Part shown: positions 1 through 7,496 of the stretch, piece after piece | How the letters are laid out: each line of letters starts with the position of its first letter | How positions within the stretch are numbered: the stretch's first letter is position 1 | Assembly (NCBI GenBank): GCA_002898375.1 | Contig: BEIN01000013.1 | Span: 1 to 64,000, forward strand | DNA: 64,000 nt | DNA from: a bacterium HR37 | GTDB taxonomy: Bacteria > Desulfobacterota_D > UBA1144 > Nemesobacterales > CSP1-2 | Direction: 5' to 3' | The notes under the pieces: model-generated | Told to the model about the DNA's origin: nothing | Database searches by the model: none | The model's input: the letters and a program-made list of their open reading frames with translations, nothing else | Made by a program: the position numbers and the translations under genes

Positions 1-447
1 CTGTTCTTCACTCTGACAGTTCTGATAGTTGGAATCTATAGCCTGCTGTATGGACTTATAGTTTTGGATAAGGGGGTCTGAGTAGGGGATATTAAATCTG
101 GGTCTCTCATTTGCGCTCTGCTTGAGAAATTGTCCTTCAGGCATGGAACTAAACTGGGTTTGTGCTTCGTTTTCAATATTCTCGGGATTTTCTTTCCAGT
201 CTTCACCCTTTTGCTTCCATTCATCCTCTGCACTCTGGCTGTATTGCGGGACATTTCCCTGATTGGATGAGTTTGGGATAAGAACATCCTGATACTGATT
301 CTGTAACTGATTAGAGAAACTTTTTCCCTGATTAAGCCCTGTATCTACATCGGAGGAAAAGAGGTTAAGAGGATAAAAGGTAAAAAGGGTAAAAAAGAGA
401 AGCGTTAGAATATCTAGTGCTATGCTTAAAATATCAATCTTTTTCAT
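1..447 (-). CDS. TraN-like conjugation protein, N-terminal part (runs off the window)
   Basis: The reading frame is open from an ATG at 447 to base 1, giving the first 149 residues; the rest lies outside the window. It begins with a basic N-terminus and a hydrophobic stretch (MKKIDILSIALDILTLLFF), as expected for an exported protein. A long Gln/Asn/Ser-rich low-complexity region follows, then a segment ending in a Cys close to the window edge. An AGAGGA ribosome binding site precedes the ATG. The call rests mainly on position: in F-type systems the order is traU, trbC, traN, and this gene follows trbC with a 14-bp overlap. TraN would be an outer-membrane protein that stabilises mating pairs. 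The N-terminus alone is not diagnostic, so another exported Tra protein is possible. Confidence 0.55.
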   Translation of the reverse strand, partial: MKKIDILSIALDILTLLFFTLFTFYPLNLFSSDVDTGLNQGKSFSNQLQNQYQDVLIPNSSNQGNVPQYSQSAEDEWKQKGEDWKENPENIENEAQTQFSSMPEGQFLKQSANERPRFNIPYSDPLIQNYKSIQQAIDSNYQNCQSEEQ

Positions 448-1135
448 AGAAGCTATCCTCTAGAAGTTTCAGGTATTTTTTGGCACTTTTATCTTCTTTT
501 GCAAAAAGCCTTAAGGCATACTCAAGTGAAATATCACCCTTAACCTTTATGTAGCTACTTGAGCATCCTTCCTCATCCTGAGTGCCTGTTACATAGACAA
601 TCTGAGGGACTGAGTCTATGTTGAAGCAGGTAAAGAGAACGGGGTGAATCCAAATTTCTGCTTCATAGACTTCTTTATCTCTTTCACCTGTATCCTTTCT
701 AAGAAGTTCTGCTATCTTTGTTATAGTTGCCTTAAGTCCTTCTTCCTCTTTCATTCCCCTAAGCACCATAACAGCTCCTGTTTTCTCGGCTTCGGGAAGT
801 ATGGTTTTTAGACTCTCACGAGGCATAGAGAAGGAAAAGAAATAGAAAAGTCTTCCATCTTCGGGTTTGGATAATTGGGGGTTGGGTGCTTGGTCTTCGG
901 TGTTGGGTATTTGGGATTTACCAATTCCTGATCCCGAATCTCCAACCCCTAATCCCTTAACCCTCTCCTCAGGTTTTTGAAACTCTCTCAGGATCTCCTT
1001 AGCACGCTTTAGTTCCTCTTGGGTTGGGTAAGTCTTTATTTCCTGAGCCTGAAGATCAGGGATTGGATTAAGATTATGTATTCGGTACTCAATAAGAGAG
1101 AAAAATGAGATAATAAACCCAAGGGTTGGTAACAT
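434..1135 (-). CDS. trbC: Type-F conjugative pilus assembly protein TrbC
   Basis: TrbC is a periplasmic protein of F-type type IV secretion that helps pilin processing and pilus assembly. The open frame extends upstream to 1204, but the start at 1135 is preferred: it has a GAGGT ribosome binding site just upstream, lies beyond the traU stop, and directly yields a signal-anchor-like N-terminus (MLPTLGFIISFFSLIEYR). The middle is low-complexity and Pro/Gln-rich. The C-terminal ~120 residues form the TrbC-type thioredoxin-like region, with the segments FFSFSMPRESL, AVMVLRGM and VPQIVYV visible. It lies between traU and a traN-like gene, the F-plasmid order, and its end overlaps the next start by 14 bp, so the genes are probably translationally coupled. 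Confidence 0.8.
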   Translation of the reverse strand: MLPTLGFIISFFSLIEYRIHNLNPIPDLQAQEIKTYPTQEELKRAKEILREFQKPEERVKGLGVGDSGSGIGKSQIPNTEDQAPNPQLSKPEDGRLFYFFSFSMPRESLKTILPEAEKTGAVMVLRGMKEEEGLKATITKIAELLRKDTGERDKEVYEAEIWIHPVLFTCFNIDSVPQIVYVTGTQDEEGCSSSYIKVKGDISLEYALRLFAKEDKSAKKYLKLLEDSFYEKD

Positions 1136-1164
1136 GATGAACCTCAAACCTTGAACTTTGAACA

Positions 1165-2151
1165 TCACAAAATACAGCAGTCTCTTTTTCTCCAAAGCAC
1201 CCATGTCCAGTCCTCTCCCTTACCCGGATACCATTTATTCACAGACCACCTCATAGTTGCTCTACCAAGAGGAAAAACTTTAGTAGTCTTTGGATAAGCC
1301 ATCTGAAGCTTGTATTGAGATTTTGGAATAATTAAAGCAGGCTTTGGCTGACATAGTGCACCCTCTCCCACAGTCTTCCATGCAATCCCCTCACGGTGAA
1401 GCTTTGCAATAAGCCTTACCGCTGTAAGCCCATAGGTAGCAGGAAGGTCTCCTGATGTGGGAACAGTCCCTGTAAGGGGATACATACTTCCCCATGAACC
1501 CACACACCAAAAGAGCTTATCTATTGGGAATCCACCTGCTGATTTTACTGCATCTCCGCTACATACTGCTTGAGCCACAGGGTTTGCAAAAAGAGCTGCT
1601 TCAGGGTTAATTAGCATTGCAAACTCATCATCGTTCCACATGGGGTCGAATTCAGTCATGTAAGCAAGGTCAAATCCCTCATGAGAGAGGCATAGGAAAT
1701 CTGTAAAGAGGTCAAGGACAGAAAACACAGGATAGAAGAAGTAGTGGACGTGAAGGAATGAGTCTGCAACATGTTTATCTGAATCGCTAACTTCTCCACC
1801 TCTTTTTGCAAATGATGGAAGAGGGATAGTAAGTCCACCTAAGGATGGGAAACATCCCGGGCCTCTTACAACCTCAATAATTCTTACTGGTTCCCAGAAT
1901 GAGACTTTAATTCCTACTCTTGGGAATGGATCATAGCAGAAGCAAAGGGGGAAGGAATCCACTGTATCAGTATCCTCACCCCAGGGGGTAACTCTTATTC
2001 CACCAATCTTTATGGGAAAGATTCCCATCCAGTCCACATCGCCTATTGGGTTAAAGAATCTACCACCACACTTTGCACCGCCTGATGAAGGTAGTGGGTG
2101 ATAAGTGATTAGAAGTAGAGCAATTAAAAAAAGTAGAGTTTTTCCCTTCAT
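1165..2151 (-). CDS. traU: Conjugal transfer protein TraU
   Basis: TraU is an exported, Cys-rich protein required for F-type DNA transfer and pilus assembly. The 328-residue product matches the usual length (about 330). It has a signal peptide (MKGKTLLFLIALLLITYHP) followed by the mature start CGGRFFNPIGDVDW and IFPIKIGGI, characteristic of the family. Many cysteines are spread through it (for example LCFCYDPFPR and the C-terminal RKRDCCIL), consistent with disulfide bonds in the periplasm. It is the most upstream minus-strand tra gene seen here; traW and other upstream tra genes are not present, and the divergent DUF433 gene begins at 2269. So the operon may have been cut here, or rearranged. 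Confidence 0.88.
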   Translation of the reverse strand: MKGKTLLFLIALLLITYHPLPSSGGAKCGGRFFNPIGDVDWMGIFPIKIGGIRVTPWGEDTDTVDSFPLCFCYDPFPRVGIKVSFWEPVRIIEVVRGPGCFPSLGGLTIPLPSFAKRGGEVSDSDKHVADSFLHVHYFFYPVFSVLDLFTDFLCLSHEGFDLAYMTEFDPMWNDDEFAMLINPEAALFANPVAQAVCSGDAVKSAGGFPIDKLFWCVGSWGSMYPLTGTVPTSGDLPATYGLTAVRLIAKLHREGIAWKTVGEGALCQPKPALIIPKSQYKLQMAYPKTTKVFPLGRATMRWSVNKWYPGKGEDWTWVLWRKRDCCIL

Positions 2152-2268
2152 ATTTCATTGTATTTATAAGAAGGGTTTTTAAAAAAGCTATGGGGTGAAA
2201 TATGGCAAGTTTAAGCAGTTTTTTGCCGTTTATATTGACTATTGACCTAGTTGGGACAATAATACGTA

Positions 2269-2964
2269 ATGACCAACAAAAGGGGGTATAAGAAATTTAT
2301 GGAAGAGGATATTCGTTATCTTCCTTGCTACAGGTTAAGTGATGCTGCTTTTTATCTAAGAGTGCCTATATCAACGCTTCGTGCCTGGGTTGGAAGACAC
2401 CATGGTTTTGAACCCCTTATTACCCCTGCTAAGGATAGGCCACTTTTGCTTTCTTTTATAAACCTTGTTGAGGCTTATGTTCTTGCGGTTATGCGTAGGA
2501 AGTATTGCATATCAATGCCAAAGATAAGACAGGCTATGGATTATATTCGTAAGGAATTTAAATCGAGGCATCCATTAGCTGAGAAGGAGTTTGAGACTGA
2601 TGGATTGCATCTCTTTTTAAGAATTTCAGGAGCTTTAGTAAATATTACTCAGAGAGGACAGATAGAGATAGAAGAAGTTATAAAGCAATACTTAAGGCGT
2701 ATTGAACGTGATCCCAGGGGGTTACCTGTAAGGTTGTATCCGTTTTCAAGAAAGGGTGAACCTGATGAACCAAGGCTGATTATTATTGATCCTAGAATTT
2801 CTTTTGGTCGTCCTGTTTTGGCTGAGAGAGGGATTTCTGTTGAGGTTATTGTAGAACGTTATAGAGCCGGGGAGAGCATAGAAGAATTAGTGCGTGATTA
2901 TGAATGTACGCAAGGGGAAATCGAAGAAGCAATTCGATACGAGCTCTGGCGAGAAGCTGCCTGA
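2269..2964 (+). CDS. DUF433 family protein with N-terminal HTH, VapB45-like antitoxin
   Basis: This 231-residue protein has an N-terminal winged-helix-like part (about residues 18-60, with YRLSDAAFYLRVPISTLRAW resembling a MerR-type helix-turn-helix). A C-terminal DUF433 domain follows (about 165-230), recognisable from IDPRISFGRPVLAERGISV and the helical tail YRAGESIEELVRDYE. DUF433 proteins of this length pair with small PIN-like toxins; Mycobacterium tuberculosis VapB45 (Rv2018) is the described example. Here a short out-of-frame ORF overlapping the 3' end encodes only the start of such a toxin, so this looks like an orphaned antitoxin. It is divergent from the tra operon with 117 bp between them, which could hold both promoters. 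Confidence 0.75.
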   Translation: MTNKRGYKKFMEEDIRYLPCYRLSDAAFYLRVPISTLRAWVGRHHGFEPLITPAKDRPLLLSFINLVEAYVLAVMRRKYCISMPKIRQAMDYIRKEFKSRHPLAEKEFETDGLHLFLRISGALVNITQRGQIEIEEVIKQYLRRIERDPRGLPVRLYPFSRKGEPDEPRLIIIDPRISFGRPVLAERGISVEVIVERYRAGESIEELVRDYECTQGEIEEAIRYELWREAA

Positions 2965-3052
2965 TACAATTGTATTCTTTCTTGACCATTCTATGGGAAA
3001 GAGGGTTATAGCAGATGCCTTGTCAAACTGTATACCAGTAAAGTTCACTTGA
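2900..3052 (+). pseudogene. Truncated PIN-like (VapC45/DUF5615-type) toxin remnant
   Basis: An ATG inside the 3' end of the DUF433 gene, in the +1 frame, opens a 50-codon ORF that overlaps it by 65 bp. After a polar start it reads LPDTIVFFLDHSMGKRVIAD, which resembles the first beta strand, acidic residue and helix of PIN-like toxins that pair with DUF433 antitoxins. It then ends with IPVKFT and a stop, where intact toxins continue for about another 90 residues with further acidic catalytic residues. I found no continuation in the other frames before the next gene at 3114. It is therefore read as a 3'-deleted, inactive toxin. Homology is judged from a short stretch only. Confidence 0.55.
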
Positions 3053-3113
3053 TTTTGTTTTCTGACTTAACTTAAAATTATTTTTAGAAAAGCAAATTGG
3101 TAGGATAGAACAA

Positions 3114-3653
3114 GTGTTTAAAAAAGCCTTTTGCTTAACGGTTGTTTCCTTTTTACTTTTTCACTATCAAGGTATAGCCCAATCTGCTTCCAGAACGGAG
3201 ATCAGAATTACAAGTCCAGCCTTTGAGGAAGGAGGAATGATACCTAGGAAGTATACATGTGATGGCAGTGATGTTTCACCTCCACTTGAGTGGACTTCTG
3301 TTCCAGAAGGTGCAAAGACCCTTGCTCTTATCTGTGATGACCCGGATGCTCCAATGGGGACATGGGTGCATTGGGTTGTCTTTAATATACCAGCAAGTAC
3401 TAGAGAACTTCCTGAGAACATACCTCCTCAGAAGACACTTGCAAATGGTGCAAAGCAAGGGATAAATGACTTTGGTAAAATTGGTTATGGTGGTCCATGT
3501 CCTCCTGGTGGTACGCATAGATACTATTTCAAGCTTTATGCTTTGGATACAGAAATTAATCTTGAAGCTGGGGCTACAAAGAGAGAGTTACTAAAAGCTA
3601 TGGAGGGGCATATTCTTGCTCAAGGTCAATTGATGGGTAAGTACAAGAGATAA
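3114..3653 (+). CDS. YbhB/YbcL-type PEBP family protein, exported
   Basis: This 179-residue protein starts at GTG 3114. It has a signal peptide ([18 protein letters not shown], cleavage likely after GIAQS). The PEBP fold follows, with its ligand-pocket motifs: [33 protein letters not shown] and [19 protein letters not shown]. These bacterial proteins bind anionic ligands or phosphate esters; their physiological role is unclear, and the common label of Raf kinase inhibitor-like reflects the fold only. It stands alone on the plus strand between the DUF433 gene and the convergent hicA, with 6 bp before hicA's end. Nothing in it suggests a role in conjugation, so it is probably cargo. Confidence 0.9.
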   Translation: MFKKAFCLTVVSFLLFHYQGIAQSASRTEIRITSPAFEEGGMIPRKYTCDGSDVSPPLEWTSVPEGAKTLALICDDPDAPMGTWVHWVVFNIPASTRELPENIPPQKTLANGAKQGINDFGKIGYGGPCPPGGTHRYYFKLYALDTEINLEAGATKRELLKAMEGHILAQGQLMGKYKR

Positions 3654-3659
3654 TTGTTT

Positions 3660-3881
3660 TTACTTTTTAAGAATACGATTAAAATCTTCCTGAGTTATTC
3701 CAATTTGTCTTAATATACTTTTGAATGTTCCCAGTGGGATTTCTTTTTTATTCATGGGAAGAATGACTATCCTGCCAGATTCATTTTTAAATTTTCCGTG
3801 TGAACCTCTTTGCGAAACGAGATTGAAGTTTAATTGATTTAAGACATATTCTATTTCTTTTGAAGAAAAAAGCCTAGGCAC
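3660..3881 (-). CDS. hicA: HicA-type mRNA interferase toxin
   Basis: The 73-residue protein has the compact double-stranded-RNA-binding-like fold expected of HicA. It opens with SSKEIEYVLNQLNF and carries the signature SQRGSHGKFKN, in which the His is the expected catalytic residue, followed by GRIVILPMNKKEIPLGTFKS and a C-terminal helix. HicA toxins cleave mRNA in the cytoplasm. The gene overlaps the 3' end of the upstream hicB by 8 bp, so the order is antitoxin then toxin, the reverse of E. coli hicAB but common elsewhere. No truncation or missing residue is evident, so the pair looks functional. Confidence 0.88.
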   Translation of the reverse strand: MPRLFSSKEIEYVLNQLNFNLVSQRGSHGKFKNESGRIVILPMNKKEIPLGTFKSILRQIGITQEDFNRILKK

Positions 3882-4083
3882 TTAGTTTTTCTTTCCCTAC
3901 TATAACTTTTCCTATATCAGGAATCTCTATATTTTCACCTTCAAGATAGAGTTCAACTGCTTCTTTTAGGTTATTTATTGCCTCGTCTATTGTTTCTCCG
4001 AAGGAAGACACATCTATGTTTAGACATTGGGCTACGTAGTATTTGCCTTCTTGCCAAACAATATAGTTTATTTCTTTCATCAA
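3874..4083 (-). CDS. hicB: HicB-type antitoxin
   Basis: The 69-residue protein is a short HicB: it has the partial RNase H-like fold seen in YIVWQEGKYYVAQCLNIDVS, SFGETIDEAINNLKEAVELYLE and an acidic tail region. It lacks the C-terminal DNA-binding (HTH or ribbon-helix-helix) domain of longer HicB proteins, so autoregulation by this protein alone is uncertain. It would neutralise the HicA encoded just downstream. The two genes form a bicistronic minus-strand unit. A second Met directly follows the first, so the start could be 3 bp later. Confidence 0.86.
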   Translation of the reverse strand: MMKEINYIVWQEGKYYVAQCLNIDVSSFGETIDEAINNLKEAVELYLEGENIEIPDIGKVIVGKEKLSA

Positions 4084-4132
4084 GTTTATTATATAACTTC
4101 TCTAAGGCTCAGGCAACTTGCTAAAAGAAACG

Positions 4133-4155
4133 AAAAAGCGGACCTTTCGGTCCGC
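4133..4155 (-). terminator. Rho-independent terminator after the helicase gene
   Basis: Read on the minus strand this is GCGGACC-GAAA-GGTCCGC (bases 4155 to 4138) followed by TTTTT (4137 to 4133). The stem is a perfect 7 bp, G+C-rich, closed by a GAAA tetraloop. It lies 37 bp past the helicase stop at 4192 and upstream of hicB, so it should end transcripts of the minus-strand cargo block. Confidence 0.85.
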
Positions 4156-4189
4156 CTGAAAACCCCATCTCAAAGGACAGGGTTTTAGG
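4155..4189. repeat. Inverted repeat unit AAAACCCCATC...GACAGGGTTTT, copy 1
   Basis: The arms AAAACCC (4159-4165) and GGGTTTT (4180-4186) flank a short loop containing CATCTCAAAGGACA. A related but longer unit is at 7408-7460 and shares both the AAAACCCCATC left side and the GACAGGGTTTT right side. This copy lies between the helicase stop and the strong terminator. It could be an additional RNA hairpin or a dispersed intergenic repeat. Confidence 0.6.
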
Positions 4190-4191
4190 TT

Positions 4192-6323
4192 TTAAAACAG
4201 GGCAAACTGTAAGGTTTTACCCTGTTCCTTTAGAATCTTTTCAAGTTCCCCCTCGGAAACACAAATCCTTGTTGTTTTCTTCTTCCTTGGCTTTGTGGAT
4301 TCAATCACATCCACCTTAAGGATTCTGTTTCCTATCTGGGATAGAGTTTTTGAAACCTCTCTTATAGTTGCCTTTTTCTCAGCCCCCATCATGTCAGCTT
4401 CTATTTCAAGTTTTCTTGTCCTTGACCATAGAGCGGTAAGGGACTCTTTCTCAGGAAGCCCTTCAACAAGAGCACGGGCAAGTTCAACAACCATAGAGCC
4501 TTCTGCCTGAGATAGTGCCTGAAGACCCTTATCTGAGAGTTCACCTTCTACAACAAGGGAAGTCTCTAGCTTTCCTGCAATAAGCCTTAGTGCTTTTTCC
4601 TGCATTGTGTCTTTGTAGCAGAGGTAAAATACCCTTACAGGTTTTGTCTGTCCTATTCTCCATGATCTGCGGCTTGCCTGTCTAAGGGTGTAGATGCTGT
4701 AGCCTGTTTCATAGAGAATAACTGTTGGGAACTCATAGAGGTCAAGTCCGGTTTTTACAACCTCAGGGTTGCAAATAAGGACATGAGTACCACGCTCTAT
4801 GGTTTTTTAAGCCACTCTTCCCTTCTTTCAGGGGAAACTGTCTGGCTCTTTAGCACCTCTACCTTAATCCCTCCGTCTTCAAGGAGGGTTTTAAGCCTGG
4901 GTGTAATATCACGGGTATCGGTAAAGGTGCAATACACTAAAACCCGCCTTCCTTCCTGTTTTTCTCTTCTTACAATATCTAGAAGCTCTGCCTCTTTTGG
5001 CATAACCCCTTCTACAGGAAGGTTAGAAAGTGTTTTCCTTTGACCACCAATTTCAACCTCTATCTCGTTCCTTCTGTATATAGCATCAGGAACGAGAAGA
5101 AGTCCTTGAAGGTATGAGGCAAGATTCTTTTGACTTCCACATCTTAGGGACTGTGCTACTATTTCCCTAAGGGCATTCTCTAACTCTCTGTATTCTTCTG
5201 CCTGATGTTCTTCCATATCGAGAGTAACCACGTTTTCTTCGTAGGGTGGAAGTGCAGATGAAACATCAGAGAGTCTTAAGAATACGGCATTTGGAAGAAG
5301 AAAGTGTGGAAGAAGAAGGGGGCTTACTCCAGGAAGGGGTTTTACTCTAACATTTCTCTTTCTTGCCCTTCCATATCTGTAGTCCTCATCTTCTACTTCC
5401 TTTATTGTGCGTTCCATAAACCCGTATTCATCCTGAAACCTGGTAACGGACGCATGGGTATACCTTCTGCTTTTCATAAGAGGGGTATGTGTTCTCCAGA
5501 GAAGGTTAAAGAGGTTATATGCATATCCACCAAGAAGAGTTCCTGTAAGAAGGATTCTTTTCTTTATAGAGGATGCAAGCTCACCAAGAGCCTGACCCTG
5601 AATAGAATCCCCTTTATACTCATGCACTTCATCTGCAATGAGTATATCAAAATATCCCTTTAGCCACTTTCTTATGAAGGTAGCAAGAGAAAATCTCCTT
5701 GGTGGTATGCTTTCCCAGAGAGGTTCTTTGCATTCTTCACATTTTTCCCTCTTTCTCTCTGAAAGGGGTCTATCTTCCTTAAAGAATACCCCACATGAAG
5801 GGCATGCATGTTTTCTCATACGCTTTACCCAGGTAGGCTTCCACGAATGAGATAGCTTTGCCCTCTCTCGTGATAGAATCCAGAACTCTGTTACCGTGGG
5901 TTTCTCTGGTTTTTTCCCTTTTAGGGGAAGAAGCTTAGAGAGTTCTTTTAGCTGTATTACCCTTACTTCGGGTAGGGTAGCTTTTATTTCCCTTTCCCAT
6001 TTTCCTACAAGGTGAGGTGGACAGAGAACAAGTACCCTTTGTGGTTTAGAGAAAAGGGAAACTACTGAGATTGACACTTGTGTTTTTCCCGTTCCCATCT
6101 CACCTACAATGTAGACTGAGTCTTGAGAACAAAGGGCTTTAAATACCGCAAGAGCTGTATGAGCCTGAGCAGGGTAGGGTTTTCTTAGAAGATGGTTAAA
6201 TTCTCTAAGTAGGTCTTCTTCCAGGGTGTATATTGGCTTCATAATATCTAGCACCTTCTTTTCAAGTGCAGAAGAGAAGGTGGTTATAAAAGTGGATAGA
6301 TTCATGCTTTCTATACTTTGCAT
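4192..6323 (-). pseudogene. SNF2-family DNA helicase, split by a frameshift
   Basis: The gene starts at 6323 behind an AGGAGG ribosome binding site. The first 508 residues hold helicase lobe 1: Walker A GEMGTGKTQ (about 73-81), a four-Cys insertion (CPSC near 174 and CEEC near 195, probably zinc-binding), the DEVH box (about 231) and GTLLGG, then the start of lobe 2. The frame stops at 4797. One frame over, translation continues without a gap through TGLDLYEF and the SNF2 hallmark QASRRSWRIGQ to 4192. The break is at a run of six A residues on the coding strand (4803-4808); one extra A, or a -1 ribosomal slip, would restore a ~710-residue protein. Whether it is a mutation, an assembly error or slippage cannot be told here. 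It lies in the element's cargo block, next to a methyltransferase fragment. Confidence 0.85.
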
Positions 6324-6392
6324 GATGGTTTACCTCCTTTTTTTTGGGTTTATTGGGTTTTAAAAGGGGTGGATTTTGAAAAGCGTTTTCAA

Positions 6393-6418
6393 TTTTAGCA
6401 ATAAATTTATTGCTAAAA
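6393..6418. repeat. 26-bp perfect palindrome with core ATAAATTTAT
   Basis: TTTTAGCA-ATAAATTTAT-TGCTAAAA is a perfect palindrome lying 17 bp beyond the stop codon of the small coiled-coil gene and upstream of the helicase start. It shares its central 10 bp with the palindrome at 6764-6787 on the other side of that gene. The lack of a following T-run argues against a simple terminator; a protein-binding site is possible. Confidence 0.8.
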
Positions 6419-6435
6419 CAGTTAGACGGGTTAGA

Positions 6436-6705
6436 TTATTTTCGGAAAACAATCTCTGCAATAAAGATTGTCAGAGCGGTTACAAATGGAAGAACTACAT
6501 AAATTGTGGTTTTTAGGTTCTCTATACTTTTCTCAAGAGCATCTATCTTTGTTTCTAATACTTGAAACCTTGCTTCCCACTTGGCATCATACCTCTCAAA
6601 CATCTCATCAAAGAGGCTGAGGGTAAAATTGGCAACAGCTTTTGCTTTTTCTTCTCCCAAAGTGGTTTCCATCTCTTTGTATGCACTAATTGTTTCTTTT
6701 TTCAT
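6436..6705 (-). CDS. Small coiled-coil protein with C-terminal membrane anchor (DUF1640/CCDC90-like)
   Basis: The 89-residue protein has a helical N-terminus, a heptad-like coiled coil in the middle (EARFQVLETKIDALEKSIEN), and one C-terminal transmembrane helix (TTIYVVLPFVTALTIFIAEI) ending in basic residues. This layout resembles bacterial DUF1640/CCDC90-type proteins, whose function is not settled. It has a GGAGG ribosome binding site ahead of the ATG. It is flanked on both sides by perfect palindromes with the same 10-bp core, which suggests it may form a separately regulated or separately inserted unit. Its role in the conjugative element is unknown. Confidence 0.7.
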   Translation of the reverse strand: MKKETISAYKEMETTLGEEKAKAVANFTLSLFDEMFERYDAKWEARFQVLETKIDALEKSIENLKTTIYVVLPFVTALTIFIAEIVFRK

Positions 6706-6733
6706 TGTATCACCTCCTTTATAAAATGGAAAG

Positions 6734-6845
6734 GGGAAAGGGAATCAGTTTTAAGCTTTCAAAACTTCCCATAAATTTATGGGAAGTCTTTAGTAACCCC
6801 ACCCCTGTCTGCGTGCAACGCACAGGCAGGGAAGTTCCCTTTCCC
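6734..6845. repeat. Nested inverted repeat in the 6706-6854 gap, including a 24-bp palindrome
   Basis: The outer arms GGGAAAGGGAA (6734-6744) and TTCCCTTTCCC (6835-6845) are perfect 11-bp inverted repeats about 90 bp apart. Inside are a perfect 24-bp palindrome (6764-6787, ACTTCCC-ATAAATTTAT-GGGAAGT) and an imperfect hairpin (6802-6831) containing TGCGT-GCA-ACGCA. The 149-bp gap separates two minus-strand genes. The structure could be an RNA fold between cistrons, a regulator-binding region, or a remnant of a small mobile unit; the sequence alone does not decide. Confidence 0.7.
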
Positions 6846-6854
6846 AAAGGTAAA

Positions 6855-7373
6855 CTAGGGAATCTGCTCTCTCAGATTCTCTATGTTATCCGAGATTGCA
6901 GATTTAAGTTCTTCATAATCAATCCTTACCCATCCTCCGATGATACCCCCTGTAAGGGTTTCAAGGGGTTCGAAGGAGTGGGTATCTATAGACCACTTCC
7001 ACAGCCAATCAGCCCACTCAGGAAGGAACGGAATCTCTTCCATTACCTTCCTTGTAAGCCTTTCTTTAATCTCACTTTCATTCCTTCCCACAACTATATG
7101 GGAAGAGAAATCAAGTGGGTATATAAGGCTGTGGATTATGTTCTGGGAGAGACGACGGGTTTTTAAACGGTAGGTATCAAACCTATGGCTTCTTCTTACA
7201 CCAAACCGGGCATCTTCTCCAAAGTAGAGTGTGTGGTTCTCAAGAAAAGCCGCTGATGCCCCCCGGACTGTGCTTTCACTTCCTACAAGGGAAAGAAGAA
7301 CAGAGCTTGAAGAATACTCTTCACGAAGGATTACATCGGCATAAACGTTTCCAAAGGTTTTACAGGTTAGCAT
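6855..7373 (-). CDS. Uncharacterised 172-residue cargo protein
   Basis: I do not recognise this family. The start at 7373 is supported by a GGAGG ribosome binding site 6 bp ahead. The N-terminal half is beta-rich with many Ser residues (YSSSSVLLSLVGSEST), with no signal peptide or membrane segment. The second half contains a Trp-rich, acidic stretch (LPEWADWLWKWSID) and ends in a helix. It sits in the minus-strand block with the DUF6094 methyltransferase fragment, the coiled-coil protein and the helicase, separated from each neighbour by over 120 bp of hairpin-rich DNA. That spacing suggests its own regulation rather than tight coupling. Confidence 0.6.
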   Translation of the reverse strand: MLTCKTFGNVYADVILREEYSSSSVLLSLVGSESTVRGASAAFLENHTLYFGEDARFGVRRSHRFDTYRLKTRRLSQNIIHSLIYPLDFSSHIVVGRNESEIKERLTRKVMEEIPFLPEWADWLWKWSIDTHSFEPLETLTGGIIGGWVRIDYEELKSAISDNIENLREQIP

Positions 7374-7407
7374 GGCTTGCCTCCTTCAGATTTGGTTTTC
7401 TTTTGGT

Positions 7408-7460
7408 GGAAAACCCCATCCTGAGGAGGAAGTGCTTCCCCTCTTGAGACAGGGTTTTCC
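7408..7460. repeat. Inverted repeat unit AAAACCCCATC...GACAGGGTTTT, copy 2
   Basis: GGAAAACCC (7408-7416) and GGGTTTTCC (7452-7460) are perfect arms of a 53-bp hairpin whose inner part (CTGAGGAGGAAG against CTTCCCCTCTTGAG) pairs imperfectly. It shares both outer motifs with the shorter unit at 4155-4189. Both lie in intergenic gaps of the same minus-strand cargo block. A separate short G+C-rich stem (CCCC-GCCGA-GGGG, 7473-7485) follows, just past the methyltransferase fragment's stop. Confidence 0.6.
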
Positions 7461-7496
7461 TGAGTTGGATTTCCCCGCCGAGGGGGAAGCATGTGT

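Noticed and set aside
36-287. 83-codon minus-strand ORF at the window start
   Set aside because: It is out of frame with the longer signal-peptide-bearing frame that starts at 447 and runs off the window in the expected traN position.
5304-5663. 119-codon plus-strand ORF inside the helicase
   Set aside because: It is antisense to the conserved helicase and has no recognisable features.
6690-7166. 158-codon plus-strand ORF over the unknown cargo gene
   Set aside because: It runs antisense to the minus-strand 172-residue ORF, which has a good ribosome binding site, and covers the hairpin-rich gap.
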